A program made the translations under genes and the position numbers. A DNA stretch of 64,000 nt from Halorubrum sodomense (lineage in GTDB: Archaea > Halobacteriota > Halobacteria > Halobacteriales > Haloferacaceae), in the NCBI RefSeq assembly GCF_900111935.1, contig NZ_FOYN01000001.1, positions 248,001-312,000 of the forward strand, in the 5' to 3' direction. How positions within the stretch are numbered: position 1 is the stretch's first letter; each line of letters starts with the position of its first letter. The notes under the pieces are model-generated. The model was not told where the DNA came from. It searched no databases and worked only from the letters and a program-made list of their open reading frames with translations. Shown in pieces: positions 1 to 12,373 of this stretch.

Positions 1-611
1 ATCCGCTCGCGGAGCCGGAACACCGAGACGTCCTCGCGGCCGCCGGCGTCCACCACGTCGTCGGCCCCTGGCGCGGAGATGGCGCCGGTCGCGGCGAGGA
101 ACGCGCGGGCCAGCCAGTAGGCGTTGTCGGCGGCGGTCTCGGAGCCCTGGAGTCCGGCCTCCACTTCGAGCGTGTGCGGGTGTTCGATGAGCCGGCCCTC
201 CGTGAACGCGTCGGTCTGGATCACGGCGTCGACCGGGAGGTGGGGCGCGACCGCGCGCGTCACCTCGTCCATCGAGTCGATGACGGCGAACGGCTCCGCG
301 TACGACTGCGTCGAGTGGATCGCGAGGGTCGTACACCCCGCCAGCGCGTCGATCAGGTCGGCCGCGAGCCGCACCTCGTGGGCCGCCGCGTCGCGGTTGC
401 CCGGGAACACCCGATTCAGGTCGGCGTCGAGGTAGCGCTCGCCGGCCGCGAGGGCCTCCTCGTTGGCGACGATCAGCCGCACCGGGCGCTCGGGGGCGAG
501 GTCGGCGCCGAGCAGGCGCTCGACGGCGCGGGCGCCGCAGGGCTCGTCGCCGTGGATCGCGCCGACCACGGCGACCTCGGGCTCCCCGTCGCCCAGGTCG
601 TGAATCTCCAT
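1..611 (-). CDS. Succinylglutamate desuccinylase/aspartoacylase-like M14 deacylase (3' end cut by window)
   Basis: The reading frame starts at ATG 611 and runs off the window at base 1, so only the first 203 residues are seen. The N-terminal IHGDEPCG motif (residues about 18-25) gives the His and Glu zinc ligands of the AstE/AspA branch of M14 metallopeptidases. DLNRVFPG follows, and then IHST, which carries the third ligand His. The family removes an acyl group from an N-acyl amino acid; the substrate cannot be read here. A second, divergent M14 protein lies at 35497-36552. Confidence 0.85.
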   Translation of the reverse strand, partial: MEIHDLGDGEPEVAVVGAIHGDEPCGARAVERLLGADLAPERPVRLIVANEEALAAGERYLDADLNRVFPGNRDAAAHEVRLAADLIDALAGCTTLAIHSTQSYAEPFAVIDSMDEVTRAVAPHLPVDAVIQTDAFTEGRLIEHPHTLEVEAGLQGSETAADNAYWLARAFLAATGAISAPGADDVVDAGGREDVSVFRLRER

Positions 612-663
612 ACGACTCACAGGCCCGCGGCGGATAAGTGGCGTTCGGTCGGCGGCGACCCCC

Positions 664-1230
664 TCAGCCCCCCTCGTCCACCCGCTCCGCGTACTCGTAG
701 TCGGCCGGGTAGGCGGGCGGCCGCGCGTCGTCGAGCGTGATCCGCCAGCCGTCGACCGCGCTCGGGTCGTCGAGCGCGGCCCGGAGCGTCTCCCGGACGT
801 CGTCGACGTCGACGCCGTAGAAGTCGCCCGGGACGCCGTCGAGGTACCGGAGGGCCGTCTCGAACAGCGACCGCATCCCGTCGTCGTTCTCGAAGTCGGC
901 GCGCTTGTACGCCCCGGCGGCGACCTGGACCATCCCGTGGAGGAAGGCGCTCTCGACCGTCCCGCTGCCGTAGTTGTACCACTCGCTTTCGAAGCAGTCG
1001 TGGCTCTCGTGGTAGGCGCCGTCGTTGAACAGCCGGACTCCGTGCTCGGTCGCGCGCCGCAGCGTCGCGTGCTCCCAGTACCCGCCGACCACCTGCGCGT
1101 CGGGCGGGCCGCCCGCCGACCCGTCCTCATCGCCCGCCGCGGACGAGTCCGGGGCGTCGCCGCCAGCGTGCCACCCGGTCGGGTCCCCGAGCGGCGGGGC
1201 GACGCCCGGGTCGCGGGTGTGGTCGTCCAT
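664..1230 (-). CDS. DUF309 family protein
   Basis: This 188-residue protein has an acidic, low-complexity N-terminus (about 55 residues) and then a DUF309-like helical domain. The domain shows the pattern [18 protein letters not shown] followed by [14 protein letters not shown], with conserved His, Glu and Trp. DUF309 proteins are small all-helical proteins of unknown biochemical role. The gene is upstream of, and on the same strand as, the M14 deacylase 52 nt away, so they may be cotranscribed. It diverges from the transporter at 1368. Confidence 0.8.
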   Translation of the reverse strand: MDDHTRDPGVAPPLGDPTGWHAGGDAPDSSAAGDEDGSAGGPPDAQVVGGYWEHATLRRATEHGVRLFNDGAYHESHDCFESEWYNYGSGTVESAFLHGMVQVAAGAYKRADFENDDGMRSLFETALRYLDGVPGDFYGVDVDDVRETLRAALDDPSAVDGWRITLDDARPPAYPADYEYAERVDEGG

Positions 1231-1367
1231 GTGCGCGGCGTTCGCGCGGGAGCGACCTAACCGTTTCGCGGCGGGGGCCGCCCGCTCGCCTCGCGCCGGC
1301 GACCGGCCGACCGGGTCCGGAGACGGATCGAACCCTTCTTTCCCCCGGTCGCGCTCGGGGCGAACGA

Positions 1368-2249
1368 ATGGACGCCGGACTCCTCGCCGCGCTCGGCGCC
1401 GCCGTCGTCTGGGGCGTGTACCTCTTCGTCCTGAAGCGCGCCTTCTCCGGGTACTCCCCCGCCGCGCTGACGGTGGCGATCAACGCCGCGGCGCTCGGCT
1501 GGTTCCTCGCCGCGACCGGCCTCACCGTCGGCTTCGGCGACGCCGCGGCCGGCCTGGCCGGGCTCCTCGACCCCCGGCGGTTCGCCGTCGTCGCCGTCAC
1601 GACCCTCGGGACGGCCGCGGCGTTCGTCCTCTTCCTGCGCGCCATCGACGAGGGTGCCGTGTCGTACGTCGCGCCGATCAACAAGGTCGTCCCGATGTTC
1701 GTCCTCCCGCTGGAGGTCGGACTGCTCGGACAGGTGTTGGCGCCGGTCCAAGTCGCGGGCGTCGTCGTCACCACGCTCGCGGTGTACGTCGCGAACTACG
1801 AGCCGGGCGGCTTCTTCGCGCCGTTCGCGCGGGCCGCCCGCTCGCGGCCGGCGCAGCTGGCGCTCGCGAGCGCGGCCTGCTACGCGGTCGCCGACGTGGG
1901 CAAGCGGGTGGCGCTCCAGGAGCTCGCGATCCCCGGCACGCTGTGGGTGCCCCTGCTGCTCGTCGGCGTCGCGGTCGTGCTGCTCCCCGCGGCGCTCCGG
2001 AGCTCCTTCGAGGCGACCCGCCGGGACGCCCCGAAGTTCCTCGCGGCCGGCGCGCTCGTCGCGCTGGGCGAGCACCTGACGACGGTCGCGTTCGCGGCGC
2101 TGCCCGCGAGCGTCGCCTCCCCGGTGATCAACACGCAGGCGATCGTCGCGGTCGTCCTCGGCGGCGTGCTGCTCGGCGAGCGACACTTCCGGCTCCGGCT
2201 CGCCGCGGCCGTCCTCGCGGTCGTCGGCGTCGCGATGATCGCGGGGTAA
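1368..2249 (+). CDS. EamA/DMT-family transporter
   Basis: The 293-residue protein is almost entirely hydrophobic, with about ten predicted membrane helices arranged as two EamA repeats (roughly residues 1-135 and 145-293). It has the usual small-residue-rich helices and a conserved proline-containing helix near the end of each repeat ([12 protein letters not shown] and [15 protein letters not shown]). DMT proteins export metabolites or drugs; the substrate cannot be predicted. ATG 1368 follows TTCTTT about 26 nt upstream, which fits a leaderless transcript. Confidence 0.85.
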   Translation: MDAGLLAALGAAVVWGVYLFVLKRAFSGYSPAALTVAINAAALGWFLAATGLTVGFGDAAAGLAGLLDPRRFAVVAVTTLGTAAAFVLFLRAIDEGAVSYVAPINKVVPMFVLPLEVGLLGQVLAPVQVAGVVVTTLAVYVANYEPGGFFAPFARAARSRPAQLALASAACYAVADVGKRVALQELAIPGTLWVPLLLVGVAVVLLPAALRSSFEATRRDAPKFLAAGALVALGEHLTTVAFAALPASVASPVINTQAIVAVVLGGVLLGERHFRLRLAAAVLAVVGVAMIAG

Positions 2250-2251
2250 GG

Positions 2252-2273
2252 CGGTCGCGGGGAGTCGCGACCG
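2252..2273 (+). terminator. GC hairpin just after the EamA transporter gene
   Basis: An 8-bp perfect inverted repeat (cggtcgcg / cgcgaccg) with a 6-nt loop begins 2 nt after the stop codon. No T-run follows, so a terminator role is only suggested by position. Confidence 0.3.
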
Positions 2274-2364
2274 GGCGACCCGCGCGGGCAGAGGGGTACT
2301 CGCCTCGACCGCTACGCCTGCCGCCACCCGAGAGACACTTGACCGTCCGGCCCGTACCGATCGT

Positions 2365-3417
2365 ATGAACTCCTCGCCGGAGTCGAGCCCGATCGACCAC
2401 GCCGAGTCGATCGTGAACGCCCTCGGCGACGGCGCGTACGTCCTCGACGCCGACCGGAACCGCGTGTTCGTCAACGACCGCCTCCGCGAGGTGACCGGGT
2501 TCGACCAGGCCGTCCTCCACGCGAAACACCCGGAGCGGCTCGTCGAGAAGGGGTACTGGAGCGCCGAGACGGGCGACCGCTACCGGGCGGCGGCCGACCG
2601 CGTCCTCGACGGCGAGGCCGACGACGAGCGCGTCCAGCTCACGACGACGCTCGCGGACGGCCGTGAGATCACCACCGAGACGCGGCTGACCCCAATCGAG
2701 CGGGACGGATCCGTCGTCGGCGCGGTCGGGGTCATCCGCGACGTCACCGACCGGGTCCAACGCGAGCGCGAGCTGAAACGGCTCAACGAGCGGCTCGAAC
2801 GCCTCGCCGGCTTCCTCTCGCACGACCTCCGGAACCCCCTGTCGGTCGCCCGCGGCTACGTCGACCTCGCGCGCGAGACCGGCGACACCGAGCGGTTGGC
2901 CGCCGCCGAGGGCGCGTTCGGCCGGATCGAGTCGATGATCGACGAGGCGCTGGTGATGGCCCGCGACCCGGACGAGGTGGAAACCGCGGACGCCGCGGTC
3001 GACCTCGCGGAGCTCGCGGCGGACTGCCTGGAGTCGGGCGACCCCGGCGACCAGCCGGCCGACGCCGACCTCGTCGTCGACGACCCCGGACCGGTGGCCG
3101 GCGACCCGACGCTGCTCCGACGCGCCGTCGGGAACCTCATCGGCAACGCCTTCGAGCACGGCGACGACGACGTCACGGTCCGGGTCGGGATCGACGACCG
3201 CGGGGTGTACGTGGCCGACGACGGTCCGGGGCTGCCGGCCGACGAGCGGGATCGCGCGGCACTGACCGACTTCGGCGTCTCGCCCGGGGGCGGCACCGGG
3301 ATCGGCCTCGCCATCGTCGAGCGCGTCGCGGCCGCGCACGGCTGGACGCTCGACGTCGACGAGTCCGCGTCGGGCGGGTTCCGCGCGACGCTGGTCGGCG
3401 CGGAACCGACGAAATAA
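2365..3417 (+). CDS. PAS-domain sensor histidine kinase
   Basis: The 350-residue protein has no membrane helix, so it is probably cytosolic. A PAS domain spans about residues 12-130, followed by a short coiled linker. The HisKA H-box is FLSHDLRNPL with phospho-acceptor His153. The HATPase_c domain follows (N-box NLIGNAFEHG, G1 box DDGPGLP, G2 box GGGTGIGLAIVE). It should autophosphorylate in response to a signal sensed by PAS. No response regulator gene is adjacent, so the partner is unknown. Confidence 0.9.
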   Translation: MNSSPESSPIDHAESIVNALGDGAYVLDADRNRVFVNDRLREVTGFDQAVLHAKHPERLVEKGYWSAETGDRYRAAADRVLDGEADDERVQLTTTLADGREITTETRLTPIERDGSVVGAVGVIRDVTDRVQRERELKRLNERLERLAGFLSHDLRNPLSVARGYVDLARETGDTERLAAAEGAFGRIESMIDEALVMARDPDEVETADAAVDLAELAADCLESGDPGDQPADADLVVDDPGPVAGDPTLLRRAVGNLIGNAFEHGDDDVTVRVGIDDRGVYVADDGPGLPADERDRAALTDFGVSPGGGTGIGLAIVERVAAAHGWTLDVDESASGGFRATLVGAEPTK

Positions 3418-3447
3418 AGGGGGGCCCGAGCCAACGCCAGTCCGCGT

Positions 3448-3531
3448 GCGAGGGTAGCCAAGCCCGGAAACGGCGGCGGATTCAAGCTCCGCTCCTGTAG
3501 AGGTCCGTGGGTTCAAATCCCTCCCCTCGCA
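3448..3531 (+). tRNA. tRNA-Leu (anticodon CAA)
   Basis: A 7-bp acceptor stem (GCGAGGG with CCCTCGC) encloses a full cloverleaf. The anticodon stem is GCGGA/TCCGC with loop TTCAAGC, so the anticodon is CAA (codon UUG). The 14-nt long variable arm is typical of class II tRNA-Leu. The T loop is TTCAAAT and the T stem has one T-T mismatch (3508 with 3522). CCA is not encoded, and the discriminator is A3531. No intron is seen. Confidence 0.93.
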
Positions 3532-3709
3532 TGAGCGCGCCCACAGCGCGTACATGCGGAAGACGCTCTCGGAGCGCTCTTCCCTCGCGAAAATTCACTC
3601 GAACGCGACCAGCGACGGCTATTCGTCTCAGTCGTCGCGAAACGACACGAACGTCCATCCGAAACGGAGGGTCCGAAACGGTTTTGCCCCGGCCTGCCGG
3701 ACGGTCGAT

Positions 3710-5365
3710 ATGCCAGCAGATCCCGACACGGGGTACGACCCCTCGCTGGGTCGGAAGTTCGTGTTCGTCACGGGCGGGGTGATGTCCGGGCTGGGCAAGG
3801 GCATCACCGCCGCCAGCACCGGGCGCCTCCTCGCCAACGCGGGCTTCGACGTCACCGCCGTGAAGGTGGACCCGTACCTCAACGTCGACGCCGGGACGAT
3901 GAACCCGTACGAGCACGGCGAGGTGTACGTCCTCAAGGACGGCGGCGAGGTCGACCTCGACTTGGGCAACTACGAGCGCTTCCTCGGCACCGACATGACG
4001 TTCGACCACAACGTCACCACGGGGAAGACGTACCAGCACGTCATCGAGCGCGAGCGCGCCGGCGACTACCTCGGCAAGACCGTCCAGATCATCCCGCACG
4101 TCACCGACGACATCAAGCGCCGGATCCGGGAGGCAGCCGAGGGCTCGGACGTCTGTCTCGTCGAGATCGGCGGGACCGTCGGCGACATCGAGTCGATGCC
4201 GTTCCTCGAGGCCCTCCGCCAGTTCGCCCACGAGGAGGACGACGAGGACATCCTCTTCACGCACGTCACCCTGGTCCCCTACTCGAAGAACGGCGAGCAG
4301 AAGACGAAGCCGACCCAGCACTCCGTGAAGGAGCTGCGTTCGATCGGGCTCCAACCGGACGTCCTCGTCGGACGGTCCGAGGACCGGTTGGAGCCGGAGA
4401 CGAGAGAGAAGATCGCCCTGTTCTGCGACGTGCCCACCGAGGCCGTCTTCTCGAATCCCGACGTGGAGGACATCTACCACGTCCCGCTGATGGTCGAAGA
4501 CGAGGGGTTAGACGAGTACGTGATGGAGCGCCTCGACCTCGTCGACGAGGCGCTCCCGGAGGGCGAGCGCTCGACGGAGTGGCGCGATCTGGTCACGCGC
4601 GACCGCGAGGAGGAGATCGACGTGGCGCTCGTCGGCAAGTACGCCCTCGAAGACGCGTACATGTCGATCCACGAGGCGCTGAAACACGCCGGCATCCAGA
4701 CCGGCACGGAGGTGAACGTGCTGTGGGTCGACGCCGACGAGACGCGGGCGGAACACGAGCAGCGGCTCGCGGAGGCCGACGCCGTCGTCGTCCCCGGCGG
4801 CTTCGGCTCCCGCGGGATGGACGGGAAGATCGAGGCGGTCCGCTACGCCCGGGAGAACGACGTGCCGTTCCTCGGGCTCTGCTTGGGCTTCCAGATGGCG
4901 GTCGTCGAGCACGCGCGCAACGTCCTCGGGCTGACCGGCGCCCACTCCGCGGAGATCGACCCCGACACGTCCCACCCCGTCATCGACCTGCTCCCCGACC
5001 AGTACGAGACGGAAGACATGGGAGGGACGATGCGGCTCGGCGCCCACGAGACCGCCATCGAACCCGACACGCTCGCGGCCGAGGTGTACGGCGCCGACGC
5101 CTGCACCGAGCGCCACCGCCACCGCTACGAGGTGAACCCCGAGTACATCGACGCCTTAGAGGCGGACGGCCTCGTCTTCTCCGGGCGCGCCGACAACCGG
5201 ATGGAGATCCTCGAACGCCCGGACCACCCGTTCTTTTTCGGGACGCAGGCGCACCCCGAGTTCCGGTCGCGGCCGGACCGCGCGAGCCCGCCGTTCGTCG
5301 CCCTCGTCGAGGCGGCGCTGGGATCGACGGACACAACCGAGCGGAACGCGGACGTGAGGCTATAG
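3710..5365 (+). CDS. pyrG: CTP synthase
   Basis: This 551-residue enzyme aminates UTP to CTP using glutamine and ATP, the last step of de novo pyrimidine synthesis. The N-terminal synthase domain has the P-loop region [14 protein letters not shown]. The class I glutamine amidotransferase domain has [16 protein letters not shown] with nucleophile Cys391. The length matches the family. The frame is open back to 3554, but ATG 3710 is chosen because the family conservation ([12 protein letters not shown]) begins soon after it and the upstream codons look non-coding. guaA starts on the next base after the stop. Confidence 0.97.
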   Translation: MPADPDTGYDPSLGRKFVFVTGGVMSGLGKGITAASTGRLLANAGFDVTAVKVDPYLNVDAGTMNPYEHGEVYVLKDGGEVDLDLGNYERFLGTDMTFDHNVTTGKTYQHVIERERAGDYLGKTVQIIPHVTDDIKRRIREAAEGSDVCLVEIGGTVGDIESMPFLEALRQFAHEEDDEDILFTHVTLVPYSKNGEQKTKPTQHSVKELRSIGLQPDVLVGRSEDRLEPETREKIALFCDVPTEAVFSNPDVEDIYHVPLMVEDEGLDEYVMERLDLVDEALPEGERSTEWRDLVTRDREEEIDVALVGKYALEDAYMSIHEALKHAGIQTGTEVNVLWVDADETRAEHEQRLAEADAVVVPGGFGSRGMDGKIEAVRYARENDVPFLGLCLGFQMAVVEHARNVLGLTGAHSAEIDPDTSHPVIDLLPDQYETEDMGGTMRLGAHETAIEPDTLAAEVYGADACTERHRHRYEVNPEYIDALEADGLVFSGRADNRMEILERPDHPFFFGTQAHPEFRSRPDRASPPFVALVEAALGSTDTTERNADVRL

Positions 5366-6283
5366 ATGGTCGAGACGGACGAGTTCATCGCGGAGGCGAA
5401 AGCGGAGATCCGGGAGGCGATCGGCGACGCGAACGCCGTGATCGCCCTCTCGGGCGGGGTCGACTCCTCGGTCGCGGCGACGCTCGCGTACGAGGCGGTC
5501 GGCGACCAGCTCACCCCCGTCTACGTCGACACGGGGCTGATGCGGAAGGGGGAGACCGACGAGATCCGCGACACGTTCGACTTCATGGAGTCGCTGCGGG
5601 TGATCGAAGCCCAGGACCGGTTCTTCGACCGCCTCGAAGGCGTCACGGACCCCGAAGAGAAGCGCCACGTCATCGGCGAGGGGTTCATCGACGAGTTCGA
5701 GACCGTCGCGCGCGACGTCGACGCCGACTACCTCGTTCAGGGGACGATCTACCCCGACCGCATCGAGTCGGAGGGGAACATCAAGTCGCACCACAACGTC
5801 GGCGGCCTCCCCGAGGTCGTCGACTTCGAGGGGATCGTCGAGCCCGTGCGAGACCTCTACAAGGACGAGGTGCGCGAGGTCGCCCGCGCGCTCGGCCTCG
5901 AGGAGATCATCTCCGAGCGCATGCCGTTCCCCGGCCCCGGGCTCGCCGTCCGGATCGTCGGCGAGGTGACGCCCGAGAAGGCCGCGGTCGCCCGCGAGGC
6001 GACACACGTCGTCGAGGCGGAGCTCGAGGAGTACGACCCGTGGCAGGCGTTCGCCGCGGTCCTCGGCAAGGCGACGGGCGTCAAGGGCGACAACCGCGTC
6101 CACGGCTGGGTGGTCGCGGTGCGTTCCGTCGAGAGCCGCGACGGGATGACCGCCCGCGCGCAGGAGCTCGACTGGAGCACGCTCCAGCGGATCCAGAGCC
6201 GGATCACCGGCGAGAACGAGGACGTGGCGCGGGTCGTCTACGACGTGACCCACAAACCGCCCGCGACGATCGAGTACGAGTGA
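5366..6283 (+). CDS. guaA: GMP synthase, ATP-pyrophosphatase subunit (GuaAB type)
   Basis: The 305-residue protein adenylates XMP and replaces the adenylate with ammonia to give GMP. The PP-loop is [11 protein letters not shown] near residue 29, then [25 protein letters not shown], and the C-terminal KPPATIEYE that closes the XMP site. No glutaminase domain is present, as expected of two-subunit archaeal GMP synthases; the glutaminase gene must lie outside the window. The gene follows pyrG with no gap and overlaps the next gene at TGATG. Confidence 0.96.
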   Translation: MVETDEFIAEAKAEIREAIGDANAVIALSGGVDSSVAATLAYEAVGDQLTPVYVDTGLMRKGETDEIRDTFDFMESLRVIEAQDRFFDRLEGVTDPEEKRHVIGEGFIDEFETVARDVDADYLVQGTIYPDRIESEGNIKSHHNVGGLPEVVDFEGIVEPVRDLYKDEVREVARALGLEEIISERMPFPGPGLAVRIVGEVTPEKAAVAREATHVVEAELEEYDPWQAFAAVLGKATGVKGDNRVHGWVVAVRSVESRDGMTARAQELDWSTLQRIQSRITGENEDVARVVYDVTHKPPATIEYE

Positions 6284-6648
6284 TGGCGGACCGGCTACTC
6301 GCGGTCGTCGCCGGCCCGGACGAGCGCGGCCTCGGCGAGGAACTGGCGGCGCTGGGCGTCGAGGTCGCTCGCGTCGACGGGCTCGTCACGGCGGCGAAAC
6401 TCGAGGACGCGGGGATCGGCGGCGCCGGTCTGTTCGTCCTCACCGACGTGGAGGAGGCGACCGGGATCCCGATCGCCAAGGAGCTGAACTCCGACGTTCG
6501 GATCGTGACGTACGCGACCCGATCGCTGCCGGAGTTCGTCGCGACCGTCGCGGACCTCGCGGTCGACCCCGCGCTGCTGGACGCCGCGACGGTCGCCGAG
6601 GAACTGACCGGCGACGCGGAACCGAACGACGCCGAGACCGAGCCGTGA
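6283..6648 (+). CDS. Small haloarchaeal DUF7126-like protein downstream of guaA
   Basis: This 121-residue acidic protein begins AVVAGPDERGLGEELAALG and continues with alternating strands and helices, like half a nucleotide-binding (TrkA-N/Rossmann) fold. It resembles a small family common in haloarchaea that has often been labelled CTP synthetase, although it has no synthase or amidotransferase motif. Its start overlaps the guaA stop by one base and the next gene overlaps its stop, so the four genes pyrG to 7010 probably share a transcript. A role in nucleotide sensing is only a guess. Confidence 0.75.
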   Translation: MADRLLAVVAGPDERGLGEELAALGVEVARVDGLVTAAKLEDAGIGGAGLFVLTDVEEATGIPIAKELNSDVRIVTYATRSLPEFVATVADLAVDPALLDAATVAEELTGDAEPNDAETEP

Positions 6649-7010
6649 CCGGGGACGATTCGACCGCCGACGCGGACGCGGCCGAGGACGACCCGGCCGA
6701 CGACGCGGACGCGGCCGAGGACGACCTCACCGCCGACGGCGGGGAAGACGCCCCCGCGACGGTCCCTCTCACCCTCTACACCCGCGAGGACTGCTCGCTG
6801 TGCGTCGTCGCCCGCGAGACGATCGAGTCGGTCGCGGCCGACCTCGACGGCGTGCGGGTCGCCCTCGACGTGGTCGACGTGGACACCGACCCCGAGCTCG
6901 CCGACGAGTACGGCGAGCGCGTCCCGTACGTCCTCGTCGACGGGAACCCGGCGTTCAAGTACGAGATCGAGGAGCGCGACCTGCGGCTGAAGCTCTTAGC
7001 GGCGACCTGA
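6645..7010 (+). CDS. Glutaredoxin-like protein (DUF836)
   Basis: The GTG start at 6645 overlaps the previous stop by 4 nt. The first 40 residues are an Asp/Ala-rich low-complexity tail. They are followed by a thioredoxin-fold domain with LTLYTREDCSLC, a CxxC redox motif, and a cis-proline region near ERVPYVLVDG. DUF836/glutaredoxin-like proteins act in thiol-disulfide exchange. Its place at the end of a nucleotide synthesis operon suggests a housekeeping role. The acidic tail may be dispensable, and a start inside it cannot be excluded. Confidence 0.82.
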   Translation: MTGDDSTADADAAEDDPADDADAAEDDLTADGGEDAPATVPLTLYTREDCSLCVVARETIESVAADLDGVRVALDVVDVDTDPELADEYGERVPYVLVDGNPAFKYEIEERDLRLKLLAAT

Positions 7011-7015
7011 GTCCG

Positions 7016-7050
7016 AAAAAGCGCGCCGCGGACGGGAGTTCGGCGGCGCG
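7016..7050 (-). terminator. Probable terminator of the minus-strand DUF1508 gene
   Basis: Read on the minus strand, a GC stem (cgcgccg at 7022-7028 with cggcgcg at 7044-7050) lies just after the stop codon and is followed at once by TTTTT (7016-7020). It sits in the 42-nt gap between two convergent genes. Confidence 0.5.
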
Positions 7051-7052
7051 GA

Positions 7053-7250
7053 CTACTGCTCGACCGTCTCCGCGCCGGGCGCGTTCGCCTTCACGCGGGT
7101 CACGGCCTCGACGGCGTTCGACCGGGAGGCGTACCCCTCGCCGGAGTCGGCGAGGACGTTGCCGTTGCGGTGGCGGAGCCGCCAGCGCCACTCCGCGGCG
7201 GCGTCGCGGTACACCTCGAACGCCGCGGGATCGATCCGGAGGTATTTCAT
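7053..7250 (-). CDS. Single-domain DUF1508 (YegP-like) protein
   Basis: The 65-residue protein is one DUF1508 unit: FEVYRDAAAEWRWRLRHRNG, then GEGYASRSNAVEAVTRVKANAPGA. YegP-like domains form small beta-alpha dimers of unclear function. ATG 7250 is used because the unit is complete from there and upstream codons are non-coding. A double-domain relative fused to an amphi-Trp domain is at 22134-22784. The gene converges with the glutaredoxin-like gene. Confidence 0.85.
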   Translation of the reverse strand: MKYLRIDPAAFEVYRDAAAEWRWRLRHRNGNVLADSGEGYASRSNAVEAVTRVKANAPGAETVEQ

Positions 7251-7340
7251 ACAGTCGTGGCGGACGTCGCGGTCCCCGCCGTCCGCCGCCCGACTACCGC
7301 GACCCGAGCGTTTACCACGCGGACGCTCCCTCATAGTCGT

Positions 7341-8528
7341 ATGTACGTACTGCGAGGCGGTCGCGTGGCGGACGCCGCGGGGACCCGCGAGGCCGACGTG
7401 GCGGTCGCGGACGGCGAGGTCGTCGCGGTCGGCGAGCCGGGGGCGGTCGACGACGCGCTGGCGGCCCTCGGCGACGATGGGGAGCCGACCGAGGTCGACG
7501 CCGACGGGCAGGTCGTCGCCCCCGGGCTGATCGACGCGCACGTCCACGTGATGATGGACGGACGGCCGGACGTCTCGACCGCGGTATCCGACAGCGACTA
7601 CACCGCGAGCTATCGGGCCGCGAGCAACCTCGAATCGGCCGTCTCGGCCGGCGTCACGACCATCCGCGACCTCGGGAGCCGGGGGACGCTCGCGCTCGAC
7701 GCGGGCGAGGCGGTCGCCGCCGGCGACATCGACGGCCCGCGAGTGCTCGCCTGCGGCCGCAACGTGATCATGACCGGCGGCCACGGCAACTGGTTCGGCC
7801 GCGAGGCCGACGGCCCCGCGGAGGTGCGGAAGGCGGCGCGCGAGCAGCTGAAGGCGGGCGCGGACGTGCTCAAGTGTATGGCCACCGGCGGCGTCCTCAC
7901 CGAGGGCGCGGTGACGGGCGCCCCCGAGCTCAATCCCGAGGAGCTGGCCGCGTTCACCGACGCGGCCGCCCCGACCGACACGCCCACCGCGGCTCACGCC
8001 CACGGCGAGGAAGGAATCAAGAACGCCGTCGAGGCCGGTATCTCCAGCGTCGAACACGGGACGTTCATGGACCGCGAGGCCGCCGAGATGATGGCCGAGC
8101 GCGGCACCTACTGGGTGCCGACCGCAAGCGCGCTCCGCGGCATCGTCGACAACGGCGTCGAGGCCGGCATCCCCGAGGACGCCGTCGCGAAGGCCGAGGA
8201 CGCCGCGGACCGCTTCGACGACGCGTGGGACCACGCGCTGGAGGCCGGCGTCCCGATCGCGATGGGCACCGACGCGGGCACCCCGTTCAACTTCTTCGAG
8301 GAGATCCCCGGGGAGATGGCGCACATGGTCGAGTACGGGCTCTCGCCGGAGCGGGCGCTGGAGGCCGCCACCGTCAACGCCGCCGACCTGCTCGGACTCG
8401 ACGACGTGGGGCGCGTCGAGGAGGGGTACGCGGCGGATCTGGTCCTTCTCGACGCCGACCCGAACGAAGACGTCGAGGCGTGGCGGGAGCCCGACGCGGT
8501 GTTCGCGCGCGGCGAGCGCCTCGAATAG
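7341..8528 (+). CDS. Metal-dependent amidohydrolase (imidazolonepropionase/prolidase-like)
   Basis: The 395-residue protein belongs to the amidohydrolase superfamily. It has the N-terminal beta-sandwich strand MYVLRGGRVADA, the HVHV metal motif near residue 63, a KCMATGG segment with a likely bridging Lys, later metal His residues in HAHGEEG and VEHGTF, and the catalytic Asp in MGTDAGTPF. Haloarchaeal members are often annotated as Xaa-Pro dipeptidase or imidazolonepropionase-like; the substrate is not evident. A GTTTACC element about 33 nt upstream of ATG 7341 suggests a leaderless mRNA. Confidence 0.88.
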   Translation: MYVLRGGRVADAAGTREADVAVADGEVVAVGEPGAVDDALAALGDDGEPTEVDADGQVVAPGLIDAHVHVMMDGRPDVSTAVSDSDYTASYRAASNLESAVSAGVTTIRDLGSRGTLALDAGEAVAAGDIDGPRVLACGRNVIMTGGHGNWFGREADGPAEVRKAAREQLKAGADVLKCMATGGVLTEGAVTGAPELNPEELAAFTDAAAPTDTPTAAHAHGEEGIKNAVEAGISSVEHGTFMDREAAEMMAERGTYWVPTASALRGIVDNGVEAGIPEDAVAKAEDAADRFDDAWDHALEAGVPIAMGTDAGTPFNFFEEIPGEMAHMVEYGLSPERALEAATVNAADLLGLDDVGRVEEGYAADLVLLDADPNEDVEAWREPDAVFARGERLE

Positions 8529-11259
<2,731 letters not shown>

Positions 11260-11329
11260 CGCCGCGACGCGCGGGCGACGCTCGCTCCGACCCGCAATCC
11301 TTTATCAGGTGACGCCGGAACCGAGTGGT

Positions 11330-12373
11330 ATGACCGCTATCGAACTGCGGGGCGTGACCAAGGAGTTCGCCGACGTCACGGCCGTTCGCGACCTCGATCT
11401 CACCGTCGAAGACGGCGAGGTGTACGGGTTCCTCGGCCCGAACGGTGCGGGCAAGTCGACGACGATCGACGTGCTCCTCGATCTCGTCCGCCCGACCGCC
11501 GGGGCGGTCCGCGTCCTCGGCGCCGACGTCGCGACCGACGGGGTCGATATCCGACGGCGGACCGGCGTGCTACCTGACGGCTTCTCGGTGTACGACCGGC
11601 TCTCCGGGCGGAAACACGTCGAGTTCGCCGTCGAGTCGAAAGCGGCCGACGACGACCCGGACGCCCTGCTCGACCGCGTCGGCCTCGCCGGCGCCGCGGA
11701 CCGCGCCGCCGGCGAGTACTCGAAGGGGATGCGCCAGCGACTCGCGCTGGCGATGGCGCTCGTCGGCGACCCCGACCTGCTGATCCTCGACGAGCCCTCC
11801 TCCGGCCTCGACCCGGCCGGCGCCAAGGAGATGCGCGAGATCGTCCGCGCGGAGGCCGACCGCGGCGCCACCGTCTTCTTCTCCTCGCACATCCTCGAAC
11901 AGGTCGACGCCGTCTGCGACCGCGTCGGCATCCTCCGCGACGGCGAACTCGTCGCCGAGGACTCCGTTGAAGGCCTCCGCGAGGCCGTCGGCGGCGAGGA
12001 GACCTTAGAGGTCGCGGCCGCGGGTGCCGACGACGACGCGGTGGCGGCGGTCCGCGCGCTCGCCGGCGTCTCCGGCGTCTCCCGCGACGGCGACGAACTG
12101 GTGGTGAACTGCGCGAGCGACGCCAAGACCGACGTCATCGCCGCCCTGGAGGACGCCGGCGTCGCGGTCGACGACTTCCACACCCGCGAGGCCTCGCTCG
12201 AGGACCTCTTCCTGGCGTACACGGAGGGGGACGCGGCGGAGCGCGACGCCGACGCCGCCGATTCCGATTCTGCCTCGACGGAACCCGATCCGGCGCACGA
12301 CGAGCCGGACGCGGCCGACGACGCCGGTCCGCCGCACGATGATTCGGACGCGACCGAGGGGGTGGACCGATGA
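11330..12373 (+). CDS. ABC transporter ATP-binding protein
   Basis: The 347-residue subunit has Walker A GPNGAGKST near residue 39, signature YSKGMRQRLA, Walker B LLILDEPSSGLDP and the switch His in SSHILEQ. After the ATPase domain and a small ACT-like C-terminal region there is an Asp/Ala/Pro-rich tail of about 45 residues. ATG 11330 is preferred over a GTG seven codons earlier because CTTTATC sits about 29 nt upstream of it. It overlaps its permease by 4 nt and forms an ABC-2 type exporter with it. Confidence 0.92.
   Translation: MTAIELRGVTKEFADVTAVRDLDLTVEDGEVYGFLGPNGAGKSTTIDVLLDLVRPTAGAVRVLGADVATDGVDIRRRTGVLPDGFSVYDRLSGRKHVEFAVESKAADDDPDALLDRVGLAGAADRAAGEYSKGMRQRLALAMALVGDPDLLILDEPSSGLDPAGAKEMREIVRAEADRGATVFFSSHILEQVDAVCDRVGILRDGELVAEDSVEGLREAVGGEETLEVAAAGADDDAVAAVRALAGVSGVSRDGDELVVNCASDAKTDVIAALEDAGVAVDDFHTREASLEDLFLAYTEGDAAERDADAADSDSASTEPDPAHDEPDAADDAGPPHDDSDATEGVDR

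Noticed and set aside
1025-2474. Long Arg/Pro-rich frames on both strands over the EamA transporter gene
   Set aside because: These are shadow frames caused by high GC. The transporter frame has clear membrane helices and acidic codon bias, while the shadows are Arg-rich low-complexity sequence.
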